Positions 21,587-31,092 of a stretch of DNA of 64,000 bases are shown piece after piece (the first letter of the stretch is position 1; every line of letters begins with the position of its first letter). Source of the DNA: Physcia stellaris. Taxonomy: Eukaryota; Ascomycota; Lecanoromycetes; Caliciales; Physciaceae. The position numbers and the translations under genes were made by a program. The stretch covers positions 62,001-126,000 of the forward strand of contig JABSSW010000044.1 in NCBI GenBank assembly GCA_018902385.1, given 5' to 3'. The notes below the pieces were generated by a model. The model did no database searches. It had not been told where the DNA came from and worked only from the letters and a program-made list of their open reading frames with translations.

Positions 21587-22229
21587 ATGCCATACCTACC
21601 AACAGCCCAAGCCTGGCTCGAGCAGTCCCGGCTTTTACTCTCCGCTCGCCCCACAACCGTACGGCCTGCTCCCCCCTTCCCCCTTCCCCTCTCCCCTCTC
21701 TGCCATCATCCCACTAACTTCCCCTCTCTGCCATCATCCCACTAACTCCCCTCCCTCCCAACCCCAGACCCGAATAACGACGAAATACACCCTACAACCC
21801 GCTCCCTCGCGCCCAAAAAAGTCCCCCAAAGCAGCCCCGAAACCCCAAACCTCGAAAGCGTTCCTCGTGCTCAAAAGCTACGATCCGGTCTCGGGCGTCT
21901 GTCTGAAGTACAGGACCGATAAAGCGGCTGAGGTGGGCAGATTGGTTGCTGCGCTGGGAACGTGCGGGCGCGTGATGGCTGCGCTGCCGGAGAGGGTTGA
22001 GGCTGAGGGCGAGGAGATGGGGGGTGGGGAGGCGGTTGCTGAGAGCCTGGTTGAGGGGAAGGGAGGGAGGGGTGGGGGTAAAGAGGGGAAGGGGGGCTGG
22101 GGAAGGGGGTGGAGCGGGTGCGGGGGGGAGGTGGAGGGGGAGGGGGAGGGAAGAAGAAGAAGGGGAAGAGATGAATTGGAGGCACGAGCTGTGTGGCGGG
22201 ATTTCAACAAATGGGGGGGTTCTGGTTGA
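21587..22229 (+). CDS. SRP21: signal recognition particle subunit Srp21 (SRP9 domain)
   Basis: Exon 1 (21587-21658) encodes MPYLPTAQAWLEQSRLLL...RPTT, joined through an intron to exon 2 (from 21768), which begins TRITTKYTLQ. These are the opening strands and helix of the SRP9 fold; fungal Srp21 binds the SRP RNA with Srp14 in the Alu domain that slows elongation. FLVLKSYDPVSGVCLKYRTDKAAEVGRL is the second half of the fold (written here in part: KSYDPVSGVCLKYRTDKAAE). After about 22000 the sequence becomes a purine-rich G/E/R tail. At the G7 run 22122-22128 a one-base change of frame would give a Gly run followed by KKKKGKR and a stop at 22172-22174, the basic tail I expect for fungal Srp21. 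The frame as written ends at 22229. The intron contains a duplicated branch region, listed separately. Confidence 0.82.
21693..21747 (+). repeat. 27-bp perfect tandem duplication inside the Srp21 intron
   Basis: Bases 21693-21719 are repeated exactly at 21721-21747 (period 28). Each copy is pyrimidine-rich and carries CACTAAC, a good fungal branch-point match, so the intron offers two candidate branch sites before the acceptor at 21766-21767. Confidence 0.85.
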
Positions 22230-22401
22230 CGGGGGATCTGGAGACAGATACGATATCTCTGCATTTTTGCGTCGCTACTGATCTGCATTTCCCTTTCAGA
22301 GATACCCCAGCCAAACGCCGTGGCTAAATGCGAAACGATCTTTTCCATCTTACCGATACAAAATCCTGCCAAAATTCTAATGCGACAATACTATAACAGG
22401 G

Positions 22402-24292
22402 CTAGTCCTTCTTGCTGGTCAATTTCTGACGCTCCGAAGAATTACGAGGAGATTCGTCGTCGTCAGACCACTTGTCGCCGTCTTCTCCAACCGCGAAGAT
22501 GGTCTCTCCGTCCAAGGAAACCCTGGGACGGTGGTTGTCGTTGACGGGCTTTGGAGGGACAGGTGAAAGCTGACCGCCGTTTGGGGTATGTGGGTTAGGC
22601 GAACGAGCATCTTCTTCATCAAGGGAGCCGCCAAACGACGCTATCTCGAAGCCTTCGTCGTCTTGGGCAATCTGGTTTCCATGAGTTAGACAAGCAAAAA
22701 TTTACCGGAAATGATCTTACCTCGTCACTCATTGCGAATCTCCTATTGTTCGCTGTTGGTCGCCACAGGTAGGCAACATATGCGATATCGACCATATATA
22801 CCAGATTCAGCCATCCGTCGAGGATGAACCATCGGGTCTTCCAGTGGTCTGGCACAAAGTCCGGATCACTCCTTCCAGCGAAGTTGAAGGAATTCAGGAA
22901 GAAAAAGGCAAATATGACGACGATACTTCCTAAAATGCACCACCAGAGCTTTTTATACATCATAGCTTTGACGCTCTGCTTCCGTTCGAGTAGATCTTTC
23001 ATCGTAAAGTTTAGGGAGTTGAGTGTCCAGACGTAGAACGCGGTTAATGTGGCCGCTAAGGGCATGATGACAAGGAGGACCAAAGGCCCAGCATTGTCAG
23101 GCGTAATGCTGAGGCTCGCTATGGCGTAGATGACCCCAAATGCGAAGTGGGTGACCGCGAGAATGCGGACGTAAACCATGGTTTTGCCAAGGCTCGGCTT
23201 GACGACACCGTATCCCATACACACAATCAGCAGGAGGAAGAAGGAAAACGAGTTGCGCCCTGCGTTCAAGATTGCAACAATGATCATCATGGCATTTGCA
23301 AGGAGGTTCTTCCCATGCGTGTTTTGGTACTCTGCAGGGCAATCAGCGAGGGACGATTGAAGGATTAGGCCAAACACATACGGTAGAAACCCCATGTCAT
23401 CAAATATTCGACGATCAGGAAGATTACAATAGCTGTGATGTAATTCTGAACAGGTACTGAGAATTGTCAGCATCTAGTCCAGAAAAAGTGTTTGACAGAA
23501 TCGTACATATATCATGGCGGTTCTGAACGTACAGAAAGGCCCAGAAGCTGTATGTTGGTTAGCAGACCGCCCCTTCGTCATGGACCGTTACACAAACATG
23601 GCTATGACTGCGTATACAATCGTCAGGCCGCCATAGAAGGGAAGCTTTGCGATTTGAGCTGCAGGTAGCTCTCCATATGCATTCCTGAACTCTACTGCTG
23701 CTTTGTAGCTATCTGAAGAAAAGCCGGACGTGCTGACGCAATAGTAGCCGGTCTTATTGATTGCGTAGTGAATAGGTTTCGGGTCCTTCAGATGCACGGA
23801 CTGGGGAAGAATCAAGTTTCTTGAATCCGAAGCGTTGGGACTTAGTATGAATTCGCCTATTTGAGTCTCGTTGCAGAATTCTTTCTTGACATTCTGTTCA
23901 TTGCAGATGTATTCTTTCTGCGCACTTTTAGCGTTTGACTTTGACATGACGTTTCTGCTGGCATACCTCTGTAGCGTCTGATGTTGGCCATACCCCCACA
24001 AGTTCTTCATCGTGCCATTCGAACACAACGAAGCTTACGACAGGATCTTCGTCCCCTTTAGGTGTTGTCTTAATGAACTTTGTAGTTATGAATGGGTCGG
24101 TATCTCCACCCCAGGCCTTCCTGCTGTACATGCCCTGACATTGTTGGCGACTATCCGTCTTCTGGTTCTAGGCGACCATTAGCGATAGGTATGCGAAAGG
24201 AAAATGTCGATGTCTACAATCTCAACTTCATTCGCGATAACGAGGATTGGTGACAGCACCAGGGCGACTAGGGTGCCTAGGACCCCCTTCAT
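22402..24292 (-). CDS. PTM1/GPR107-family seven-transmembrane protein
   Basis: A multi-exon minus-strand gene (about seven exons). The first exon, ending near 24220, encodes a signal peptide (MKGVLGTLVALVLSPILVIA). A Cys-containing lumenal domain follows (QCQGMYSRKAWGGD, KEYICNEQNVKKEFCNET, INKTGYYCVSTSGF), then seven membrane segments starting at KLPFYGGLTIVYAVIAMFW and including VQNYITAIVIFLIVEYLMTW, VVKPSLGKTM and DGWLNLVYMVDIAYVAYLWRP. The order matches the lung-7TM/GPR107 family, whose yeast members (Ptm1) sit in Golgi and endosomal membranes; a trafficking role is proposed for the animal proteins. The cytoplasmic tail is acidic and Ser-rich and ends with the stop at 22402-22404. Start ATG is at 24292, 353 bp from divergent Ctu2. 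Confidence 0.85.
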
Positions 24293-24645
24293 GATATCAG
24301 CTTGAGGACCGCGTTAGGGGAAGAAGAACTGGATCCAAATGTTGCGTGACCGGTGAACATTCCAATTGTTTGAATTAAGTTCGGGTTTAATGAGCGAAGA
24401 CCCCTTATGATTAGACTTGAAGCTTCGTCAAGCGTGGCCTCCAAAGCCCTTCGCGAATTAAATCAATGCGCCCACTTCAGCCTCGCTGACTTCGCCGCAC
24501 GGCCCGGTGTTCCGGGCGTTACTAGTCGCTAGGGGGTTGTGAGCCACGAGGCTTTCACATTTTGTGCTCTGCCTCCCGTCGTTGAACATTCATGCTTAAC
24601 AACGAAAATTCTTCTAGAATCCCTGGCTGAGCACGCAACATAGCC
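24293..24645. other. divergent promoter region PTM1-like / Ctu2
   Basis: No gene. It separates two start codons on opposite strands and is GC-rich near 24480-24530. No specific motif was assigned. Confidence 0.4.
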
Positions 24646-25847
24646 ATGCCGGGCACATTGGATCGTCAGTCTAGTGATATCGATCGTTGCGCAAGGTGTT
24701 CTTCAGCGGATGCAACGCTCATTGTGCGCACCGAAAGACTCTGCAAGTAGGCTCCAGATACATCGCCCATCTACAGGTTGCTAGCTCATAGCATGATAGG
24801 AATTGCTTTCTGAGATATGTGACGACTAAAGTCCTGAAACGAATGGAAGCCAACAAGGTCCGTCACGCCTACAACGATGCGCCGAAGAAAATTTTACTTC
24901 CCTTGTCTCTTGGTGTATCTTCTACTGTTTTGCTCCATGTTCTGGATGAACACCTCGACGCGCAAAGCAAGAGAAATGGCCGTACTTCCTATGGTCTCCA
25001 TATTCTTTTCATTGATCAATCAGCCTTTTGTCCCCAAACAGGACATGCCGATGCTATTAAAAAGCTAAGGCAACGCTTTCCGCTGCACACCTTCTCCGTA
25101 GCTGCGCTACATGAAGTCCTCGGGTACAACGACGAGCATCTAGGTGAGGTATTCAAGTCTCACGGAGTGCTGTATGAATGCAGTACACTTTCTCAGCAAG
25201 ATAAGCTAGAGAAACTGCTTTCCGCTCTGCCCTCTGCAACGTCGAGGTTTGACATAGTCAATATTCTTCGAAGAAAGCTCATCATTGCTTTCGCAGAATC
25301 GCATGAATGCTCTAGTGTTGTCTTTGGTGACTCTACTACCCGGTTGGCTGAAAGAACCCTTTCCGAGACAGCGAAGGGCCGAGGAGCATCTTTGCCATGG
25401 CTTACCGCTGACAATGCTTCTCCAAAGGGCCTAAAAATAAATTATCCAGTGCGAGACTTGTTGAAGGGAGAGCTCGTGCTGTACACGAAAGTCATCGAGC
25501 CACCGCTTGATCCATTAATTGCGTATGAGGACTCCTTCGAAAGTGTTCCAACTTCATCCAAGGACACTACCATCGATGGCCTGATGAGTCAATACTTTCA
25601 ATCAGTCGAACAAAACTACCCGAGCATAGTTGCGAACGTAGTACGAACATCAGGTAGGTTGGCTGCTCCTACAATACTAGCCGATTCAATCTTATGCGGC
25701 CTTTGTGGATTACCTGTCGAGTCAATATCAGAAGCATGGGCTGGAAACCAAGGAAGCGTTTCCTCTTCATCTAGCGCAGAGCACAGAGTCCCTTCTGGTA
25801 AAGGGGTTTTGTGCTATGGATGCACTAGATCCGTAGCTGGCACATGA
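24646..25847 (+). CDS. CTU2: cytoplasmic tRNA 2-thiolation protein 2 (Ctu2/Ncs2)
   Basis: Two exons, 24646-24746 and 24815-25847, give 377 residues. Ctu2/Ncs2 partners with Ctu1/Ncs6 to thiolate the wobble uridine of tRNAs for Lys, Glu and Gln in the cytosol, with sulfur supplied by the Urm1 pathway. The N-terminal zinc-type pair CARCSSADATLIVRTERLC opens the protein. LLPLSLGVSSTVLLHVLDEH is the modified nucleotide-binding loop, and VVFGDSTTRLAERTLSETAKGRG is the strongly conserved central block. The C-terminal cysteines CGLCGLP and CYGCTRS form a second zinc-like site. In this family Ctu2 has lost the full PP-loop catalytic set, consistent with a non-catalytic partner role. Confidence 0.93.
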
Positions 25848-25988
25848 AATGACTGTCTTGTATCACCGTTCAGAAGGACAAGCCATTGCTGGTAAGTGGT
25901 CACATGCCTTGTTGGGTGATTTATTCCTTCATCTACTTGCAGAACAGAATCTCAAAGTGGATAATTCAGGGCACTTGTCCCCAAACTC

Positions 25989-27085
25989 TTACTTGAGCGC
26001 TTTATCGAGTGAATAGGCATCGCCAGTTCCTCGCTTTACGGCAGGACGTTCTGCAATACGATTAATCCATTTCAACAAATGCGGGAAAGGCTCCATCTCT
26101 TCCTTGGTGAAACCAGAGAACTCCCAGCCTTTCACCCATGGCCAGGTTCCGATGTCGGCGACCGAGTATTTACCCTTACCGGCACCCGCAAGATAGTCAC
26201 GAGGTTCACCTGTGTACTTCCCGGAGAGGCGGATTTCGAGGACACCGTATACTCGCAACGTCTCATTCTTAAAGCGCTCGATGGCGTCTTTGCCTCGATC
26301 AGCTGGCGAAGTCTATTCGGAAGTCTTTTTGTACTCACAAGGAATCTTTTCCTTGGCAAACTTTCCAAAATGGTTGACCTGACCTTGATATGGAGCACTG
26401 TTGCATATCAGATCAGCATCCCGGTTTCCAGTAAGCATTGGATTGCAAGCCAAGTCTTCAGCAGAGATGGCTGCATCAAGATGTGTGACAGCTCAAATGG
26501 GTATTCTGGAGGGGAAGGGACGAGTCGAAAGGACCTACCCGCTACCATGCCAGAAAAACAGCCATTGCAACGCCTCATTCCGCTCCAACTCGTCAGTGAA
26601 CCCGAAGATGTCCTTCTTATCAGCGAATTTGAGAAGATAGAGCAACTCCGCGCTTGTCTCCATTACACAAAACGGTGGAGACTGGGTGTGGTCGACCAAC
26701 ACGGGAATGCGACCTTTTCGAGCGATCAGCTTCTTACTTTGTGGAAGTACGAGGTCAATGAACCGTTAGGATCAAGCCGGAGGAACCAGTCCTCCTTTTG
26801 CTTATTTGTCATTATGTTACTTTATGGCGACAATCAGCAGGCTACTCCGGCTCCTATGTCGAGCTTAACTAACATAATGGTGGTCGTCCATTCGGTCCCA
26901 TAGATCTCCTTAAGCTCCTCAAGCATGATTTGAACTTTTTGACCGTTCGGGGTGTTCATGGTGAGGAGGTGGAGACCCTACGTTCTTCTTCAGCGTGCAC
27001 ATCTCTACCTTGGTTTATTGGGACGTAAGTCTACCTTTGCATTCTTAACCTCGGCAGGAGTTGCATCTTCGAAGAGGTGAGACAT
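25989..27085 (-). CDS. Ure2-like glutathione S-transferase
   Basis: Six predicted exons on the minus strand (27035-27085, 26874-26977, 26764-26819, 26539-26713, 26339-26397, 25989-26287) give 230 residues, usual for a GST. The N-terminal thioredoxin-fold part shows GLHLLTMNTPNGQKVQIMLE, KEDWFLRLDPNGRIPVLVDH with the cis-Pro of the glutathione site, and ETSAELLYLL. The all-helical C-terminal domain has ALQWLFFWHGSGAPYQGQV and the folding-motif-like SVADIGTWPWVKGW. The match is best to the Ure2p/GST-N family of filamentous fungi, which conjugate or reduce electrophiles with glutathione; substrate is unknown. It is convergent with Ctu2, with only 141 bp between stops. The splice sites were chosen because each preserves frame and family motifs. 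Confidence 0.87.
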
Positions 27086-28144
27086 ATTTGGAATTGTTCT
27101 CTTGGTCAAAGGTTGATATCTGGGCAGTATATGTTTGGTAAATAAAGACAGACGTTGAGCTGATCGAAACATCAATGTACGGCAGAGGAGAAGCTTGCCA
27201 ATGACGCTGACTTAACAAACGTCACGGAGGCTGCCCCGCATTAGCGCTAACCGAGTTGAATGTCGACATTTGTCAGCTTTTCCACTACATCCACTAAGCG
27301 GATGTGGGTGTTTCCTCTTCTTATCCATCTATTCGTGAGCTTTGTACAGTGACTACCTCCTTTCCGCAGCGAAGCAAAAGCCATTACAAATCTAGGAGCA
27401 TGGCCAAAGACCGAGTGCCCGAACAAGGTGCCCCTTGGGTATACATCACTCGCTCAAGCCAAAATCAAGTATCAACAAGCTATGAACAAAGAATGTTGCG
27501 GCTTGGGAAGAATAATAGTCCCAAATCTTCATTCATTCTCATCTTTACAGACTATTCGATAGGATTTCGCTGGTTCTGCGGAAAGACCACGGGGAGCAAC
27601 ATACATTGGACGTTGAGCATACAACATCGCATACAGCCATCTGTGTCTCAACATTACGCCCATTTCCACCTAATTTGATTGTTTTCAACACTATTCAAAA
27701 TGGGAATATGAGCTTCTGTGTATCGCAAATCTCCGTGACAATGTATAGCTTAAGAGCCATTCCGAAGCGAGTTTGCAAGACAAGGTGACCGGACGTGGAG
27801 AATCCGACAATACCGGAACTTGCCTACCTGGAGTCATGGACCATGGTTAATGGCGAATCAGTAAGGTTGCGAGATAATCTCGTGCCTCGATTCGGCGATT
27901 TATGGCTTTAACCAACATATTATATGTACGGGCTGAGAATGGGAGTATTGGTGGTACAGGCCTGGACCAAATTCCTCGGGAAAAGGGAAATCGTCCCTAA
28001 TAACCACACCTGTTCATTATTTACGGTGTTTTCTGCCCCATACTCAACTCTCACTAAGCGCGCGGGTACTCCACTTCGGAACGACAAGCGCCAGTGAATC
28101 AATAACTTAGTGACCCTTCTTCCCCAATTTTTCGAACTCTCAAG
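27086..28144. other. gene-free interval, 1.06 kb
   Basis: Divergent space between the GST (-) and cwf23 (+). One 124-codon frame at 27304-27678 has no recognisable family, and I regard it as chance. Confidence 0.5.
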
Positions 28145-29335
28145 ATGGCTAACCTCAATGTTGATGTCGATTTCTACGCACTATTGAATGTCAGAGATGA
28201 CGCCACTCAGAAAGAGCTACAGCGCGCATGGCGTCTCACAGCCCTCCAACTACATCCTGATAAAGTTGGAGATGACCCAGTTGCAAGAGACCGCTTTGAT
28301 CTGGCTCGCACAGGGTTTGATATCTTGAGCGATACCACCACAAGAAGTGCCTATGATGCTGTAAGGACTGCTCGACTCCAGAAGATCAGACAGAATGAAC
28401 TATTTGAGGGCAAACGGCGGCAGATGAAAGATGACTTGGAGGCACGGGAAAGAGGCTTCAAGCGAGCCAGAACAGAAGAGGATGAAGAGGAAAAACTGGC
28501 GAGGGAGCTAAGAAGATTAGCTGAAGATGGCAAGCGTAGGAGAAGAGAACGGGAAGCGGCCATAGCTGATTCAGGGACTCCTAAGCTACGAGACGGTGAC
28601 TTACCACATCAACCAGATCACAGCAAAGTAAATGTCGATTCCCAAACAGCAGGTCCTCACTCCCAAAAGTCAGGCTCGGGGGTGCAAGCAGGTGTCTCGG
28701 AGCTCGATCGGACGGTCAAGGTGCGATGGCCAAGAGATGGGCCTGGCGAGTCAATAAGCCAACAGCAGATTATCGAGTTGTTCTCAATCTTTGGCAAGGT
28801 CGAGAATGCACATCTACTAAACCCCAAGATGATTCGGATGGGGAAGAAAAACAAAAAGCTTTTGGTCTCAACATGTATGGTTCAGTACACTTCAGTCGTG
28901 GGAGCTCATGAGGCTGTTGAAGACTTCCCAAAACAACAGGGTCGTGATTGGTCTCTCTTCAACTCCGTTACATGGGCAGCTAATAAGGAGCCTGAATTCA
29001 TCACCGGTCACCAATATCCTAGTAGCGAGTCTGGATCCGCACCCTCTACTCCTGCTCGCAATGGACCCCGAACAAGTGGCGCAGCATTCTTGAATATGGA
29101 AAGTAAGCCGTCAACGCCATCAACGATGAACGGAGATGGACTCCGCAAGATGCCGTCATTCTCTTCCTTCTCGACGCCGAATGGTTCACCTTTTGGGAAA
29201 AGTCAAGGCGTCAATAGCCCGAGCCTTGAGGAGATGACCTTGATTAGGCTCAAGAACGCAGAGAAAAAGCGTCTAGCGAACGAGATTCAACGGCAGGATG
29301 AACAAGCTGCTGCCGCAGAGGCTGCGAAGACTTAA
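28145..29335 (+). CDS. cwf23: Cwf23/DNAJC17-like J-domain splicing factor
   Basis: An intronless frame of 396 residues. The N-terminus is a J domain (residues 9-76) with the HPD tripeptide in LQLHPDKVGDD, which stimulates Hsp70 ATPase in the family. A basic, charged coiled-coil-like stretch follows (about 80-145). Residues about 185-285 form an RRM-like region beginning RTVKVRWPRDGPG, as in human DNAJC17 and fission yeast Cwf23, a component associated with the Prp19/NTC spliceosome complex. The tail is Ser/Pro-rich and ends in an alpha-helical, charged segment LKNAEKKRLANEIQRQDEQA. Budding yeast Cwc23 is the functional counterpart. It is convergent with Caf17, with a degenerate tandem repeat in between. 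Confidence 0.88.
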   Translation: MANLNVDVDFYALLNVRDDATQKELQRAWRLTALQLHPDKVGDDPVARDRFDLARTGFDILSDTTTRSAYDAVRTARLQKIRQNELFEGKRRQMKDDLEARERGFKRARTEEDEEEKLARELRRLAEDGKRRRREREAAIADSGTPKLRDGDLPHQPDHSKVNVDSQTAGPHSQKSGSGVQAGVSELDRTVKVRWPRDGPGESISQQQIIELFSIFGKVENAHLLNPKMIRMGKKNKKLLVSTCMVQYTSVVGAHEAVEDFPKQQGRDWSLFNSVTWAANKEPEFITGHQYPSSESGSAPSTPARNGPRTSGAAFLNMESKPSTPSTMNGDGLRKMPSFSSFSTPNGSPFGKSQGVNSPSLEEMTLIRLKNAEKKRLANEIQRQDEQAAAAEAAKT

Positions 29336-29354
29336 TCGGCGATCAGCGTCAATC

Positions 29355-29496
29355 TGGCATTTAGCGATGGTGTTATGGTTTGGGGAGATACCCCTGGGTG
29401 CCCGGGTCTTTCCATTTGGCAATTGGCGGAGCTGTTAACCTGGGATTTAGCGACGGCGTTGTTGTTTTTGGGAGATACCCCTCGGTGCTGGAGTCT
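29355..29496 (+). repeat. imperfect two-copy tandem repeat between convergent genes
   Basis: Bases 29355-29411 and 29441-29496 are similar copies with an 86-bp period. Each contains ATTTAGCGA and GGGAGATACCCCT, the latter with a small GGG/CCC inverted pair. It sits between the stops of cwf23 and Caf17, so it is probably in one or both 3' untranslated regions. Confidence 0.7.
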
Positions 29497-29549
29497 TATT
29501 TCAGCATTGAGCACATTCTACATTTTCCAGTGATGGACTTCATGTTCTG

Positions 29550-30716
29550 TCAGCTTGAAATGTTACCTTCCTGTCCTCGGTGTATGTCCCGAGTTTTGAG
29601 CCTATCTCTATGCCAGTCTGGTACGAAAGCTTTGACCTTCACTTCACCGCCTTCCCTACTTTCTTCCGTCGGCCATGACAGAATGAACTCATCGTCGGGG
29701 CTCCATTGGTTGCCTTCGCCAGTGAGGACAATGTCGGTCATATTTTCCAATCTGCACAACGCAAGCCCAATGTTGCCAACCCCACCCAGCCATTTGCCCG
29801 TACTCCTCCCTTTACCGCTTAATTTTTTGATATTTGTATCTTTGGGCGGTATCCTAATGCTGGAACTTGGATCGTACTCCAACGACTTTGGCGCCTCCCC
29901 AGATTCATATAATTGCACAGGCAGTATCCTCTTCCTCACGACACCTGTGTGTTTGGTTCTGATTGTTAATTCCTGTCCGACGTAGCATCCCTTCCTAAAG
30001 TCTATACCACCCATGTAATCCATGTTACATTCGAGCGGCAACGCTGACTCCTTGATGATCTCTGATTGGCCTTCCGCTATCCCTTTCAATATCCGCCGTA
30101 CCTCATATGCATCTACACCCACCATGTCGGCGTCCATCTGAGGCTGCTTATCTCCAGCCGCTATCATTCGAGTACCGATCCCTTCCGCTCTTGTATCTCG
30201 ACAGAAAATTTGAACATGATCTACACTCGGCTGAAAATCTGCTGGTCTTGAGTCATCCCACGCTTGCCAGACTTGGGCCTCTCCGTCATCTACGACCTCG
30301 ACTGCAACTTTCGCTCGAAGTTTATATCGCTTCAAATGTCGTGCCAATAGCTCTACTTCCTGGGTATCAACCTCAATCAGAAAACCTGGATCATCCTGTT
30401 CCCCAAGCCGGCTGTCGGGGTAGATGAACACATCGTGCAGAACTCGGCCCGATGCATTGAGAAAAGCGGAGTAAAAGGCTTGAGTGGAATGATGAGGCGT
30501 TTGGGAAGCGGAGGAGGGGATGTTCTGCGTAGTCAGGCCTTGGAGGAAGTGCGGCGCATCGCGACCGCGGAGAGAGATCAGACGGCGGGTCGTGATGTGG
30601 GCGTAGCCCTTCGGTGGTGGTGTGGAAGGAAGAGCATTTGTGGAGATGGGTCGTTGGGCGAGGTGGAGGGAAGCCGTGGATCTAATAGCAGGCCTTATCC
30701 TTAGAAACCTTCTCAT
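29550..30716 (-). CDS. CAF17: mitochondrial Fe-S assembly factor Caf17/Iba57
   Basis: An intronless minus-strand frame. The start at ATG 30716 (MRRFLRIRPAIRSTASLHLA) gives 388 residues with a typical Arg-rich, Ser-rich mitochondrial targeting sequence; the upstream in-frame codons do not look mitochondrial and include part of the promoter. Caf17/Iba57 is a folate-binding-fold (GcvT-like) protein that acts with Isa1 and Isa2 to make 4Fe-4S clusters for aconitase-type and radical-SAM enzymes in the matrix. The family signature KGCYVGQELTIRTKHTGVVR is intact, including the conserved cysteine. Other marks are RGRDAPHFLQGLTTQNI and GVDAYEVRRILKGIAEG. It is divergent from the Ubp16-like gene over 376 bp; both products are mitochondrial. 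Confidence 0.94.
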   Translation of the reverse strand: MRRFLRIRPAIRSTASLHLAQRPISTNALPSTPPPKGYAHITTRRLISLRGRDAPHFLQGLTTQNIPSSASQTPHHSTQAFYSAFLNASGRVLHDVFIYPDSRLGEQDDPGFLIEVDTQEVELLARHLKRYKLRAKVAVEVVDDGEAQVWQAWDDSRPADFQPSVDHVQIFCRDTRAEGIGTRMIAAGDKQPQMDADMVGVDAYEVRRILKGIAEGQSEIIKESALPLECNMDYMGGIDFRKGCYVGQELTIRTKHTGVVRKRILPVQLYESGEAPKSLEYDPSSSIRIPPKDTNIKKLSGKGRSTGKWLGGVGNIGLALCRLENMTDIVLTGEGNQWSPDDEFILSWPTEESREGGEVKVKAFVPDWHRDRLKTRDIHRGQEGNISS

Positions 30717-31092
30717 TTTCCTAGATGAAGAGATTCGGCTAGAGTAATTGGACCCCATCGTCATTATTCTTCGAGGACCCATGGAACCTATTCCGCTCAC
30801 TAAGGCAGCCCTAAGCGGAAGCTTATGCAGCCTAGCAAAGCCCCAATCACCGTCATTTACTGCCTGCAAACAACGAGAAAGGCAAGAACGCAGTACAATA
30901 CACATGGAATAGAGCAGGCACACAACTCATTGCCAAATCATTGTTTGCCTGATCCGATATAACCTGATGACGTAACCATCATCAGTACTCTTTTGCATTA
31001 CATCAAAATCTCTCTGCTCTTCCGTCTCCCAGGGGCAACATCTGAAAGGGCCCGGGAACGGAAAGGCGTCTGATGAACCACGGTACTGCGTT
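30717..31092. other. divergent promoter region Caf17 / Ubp16-like
   Basis: No gene. It separates two start codons on opposite strands. No motif was assigned. Confidence 0.4.
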
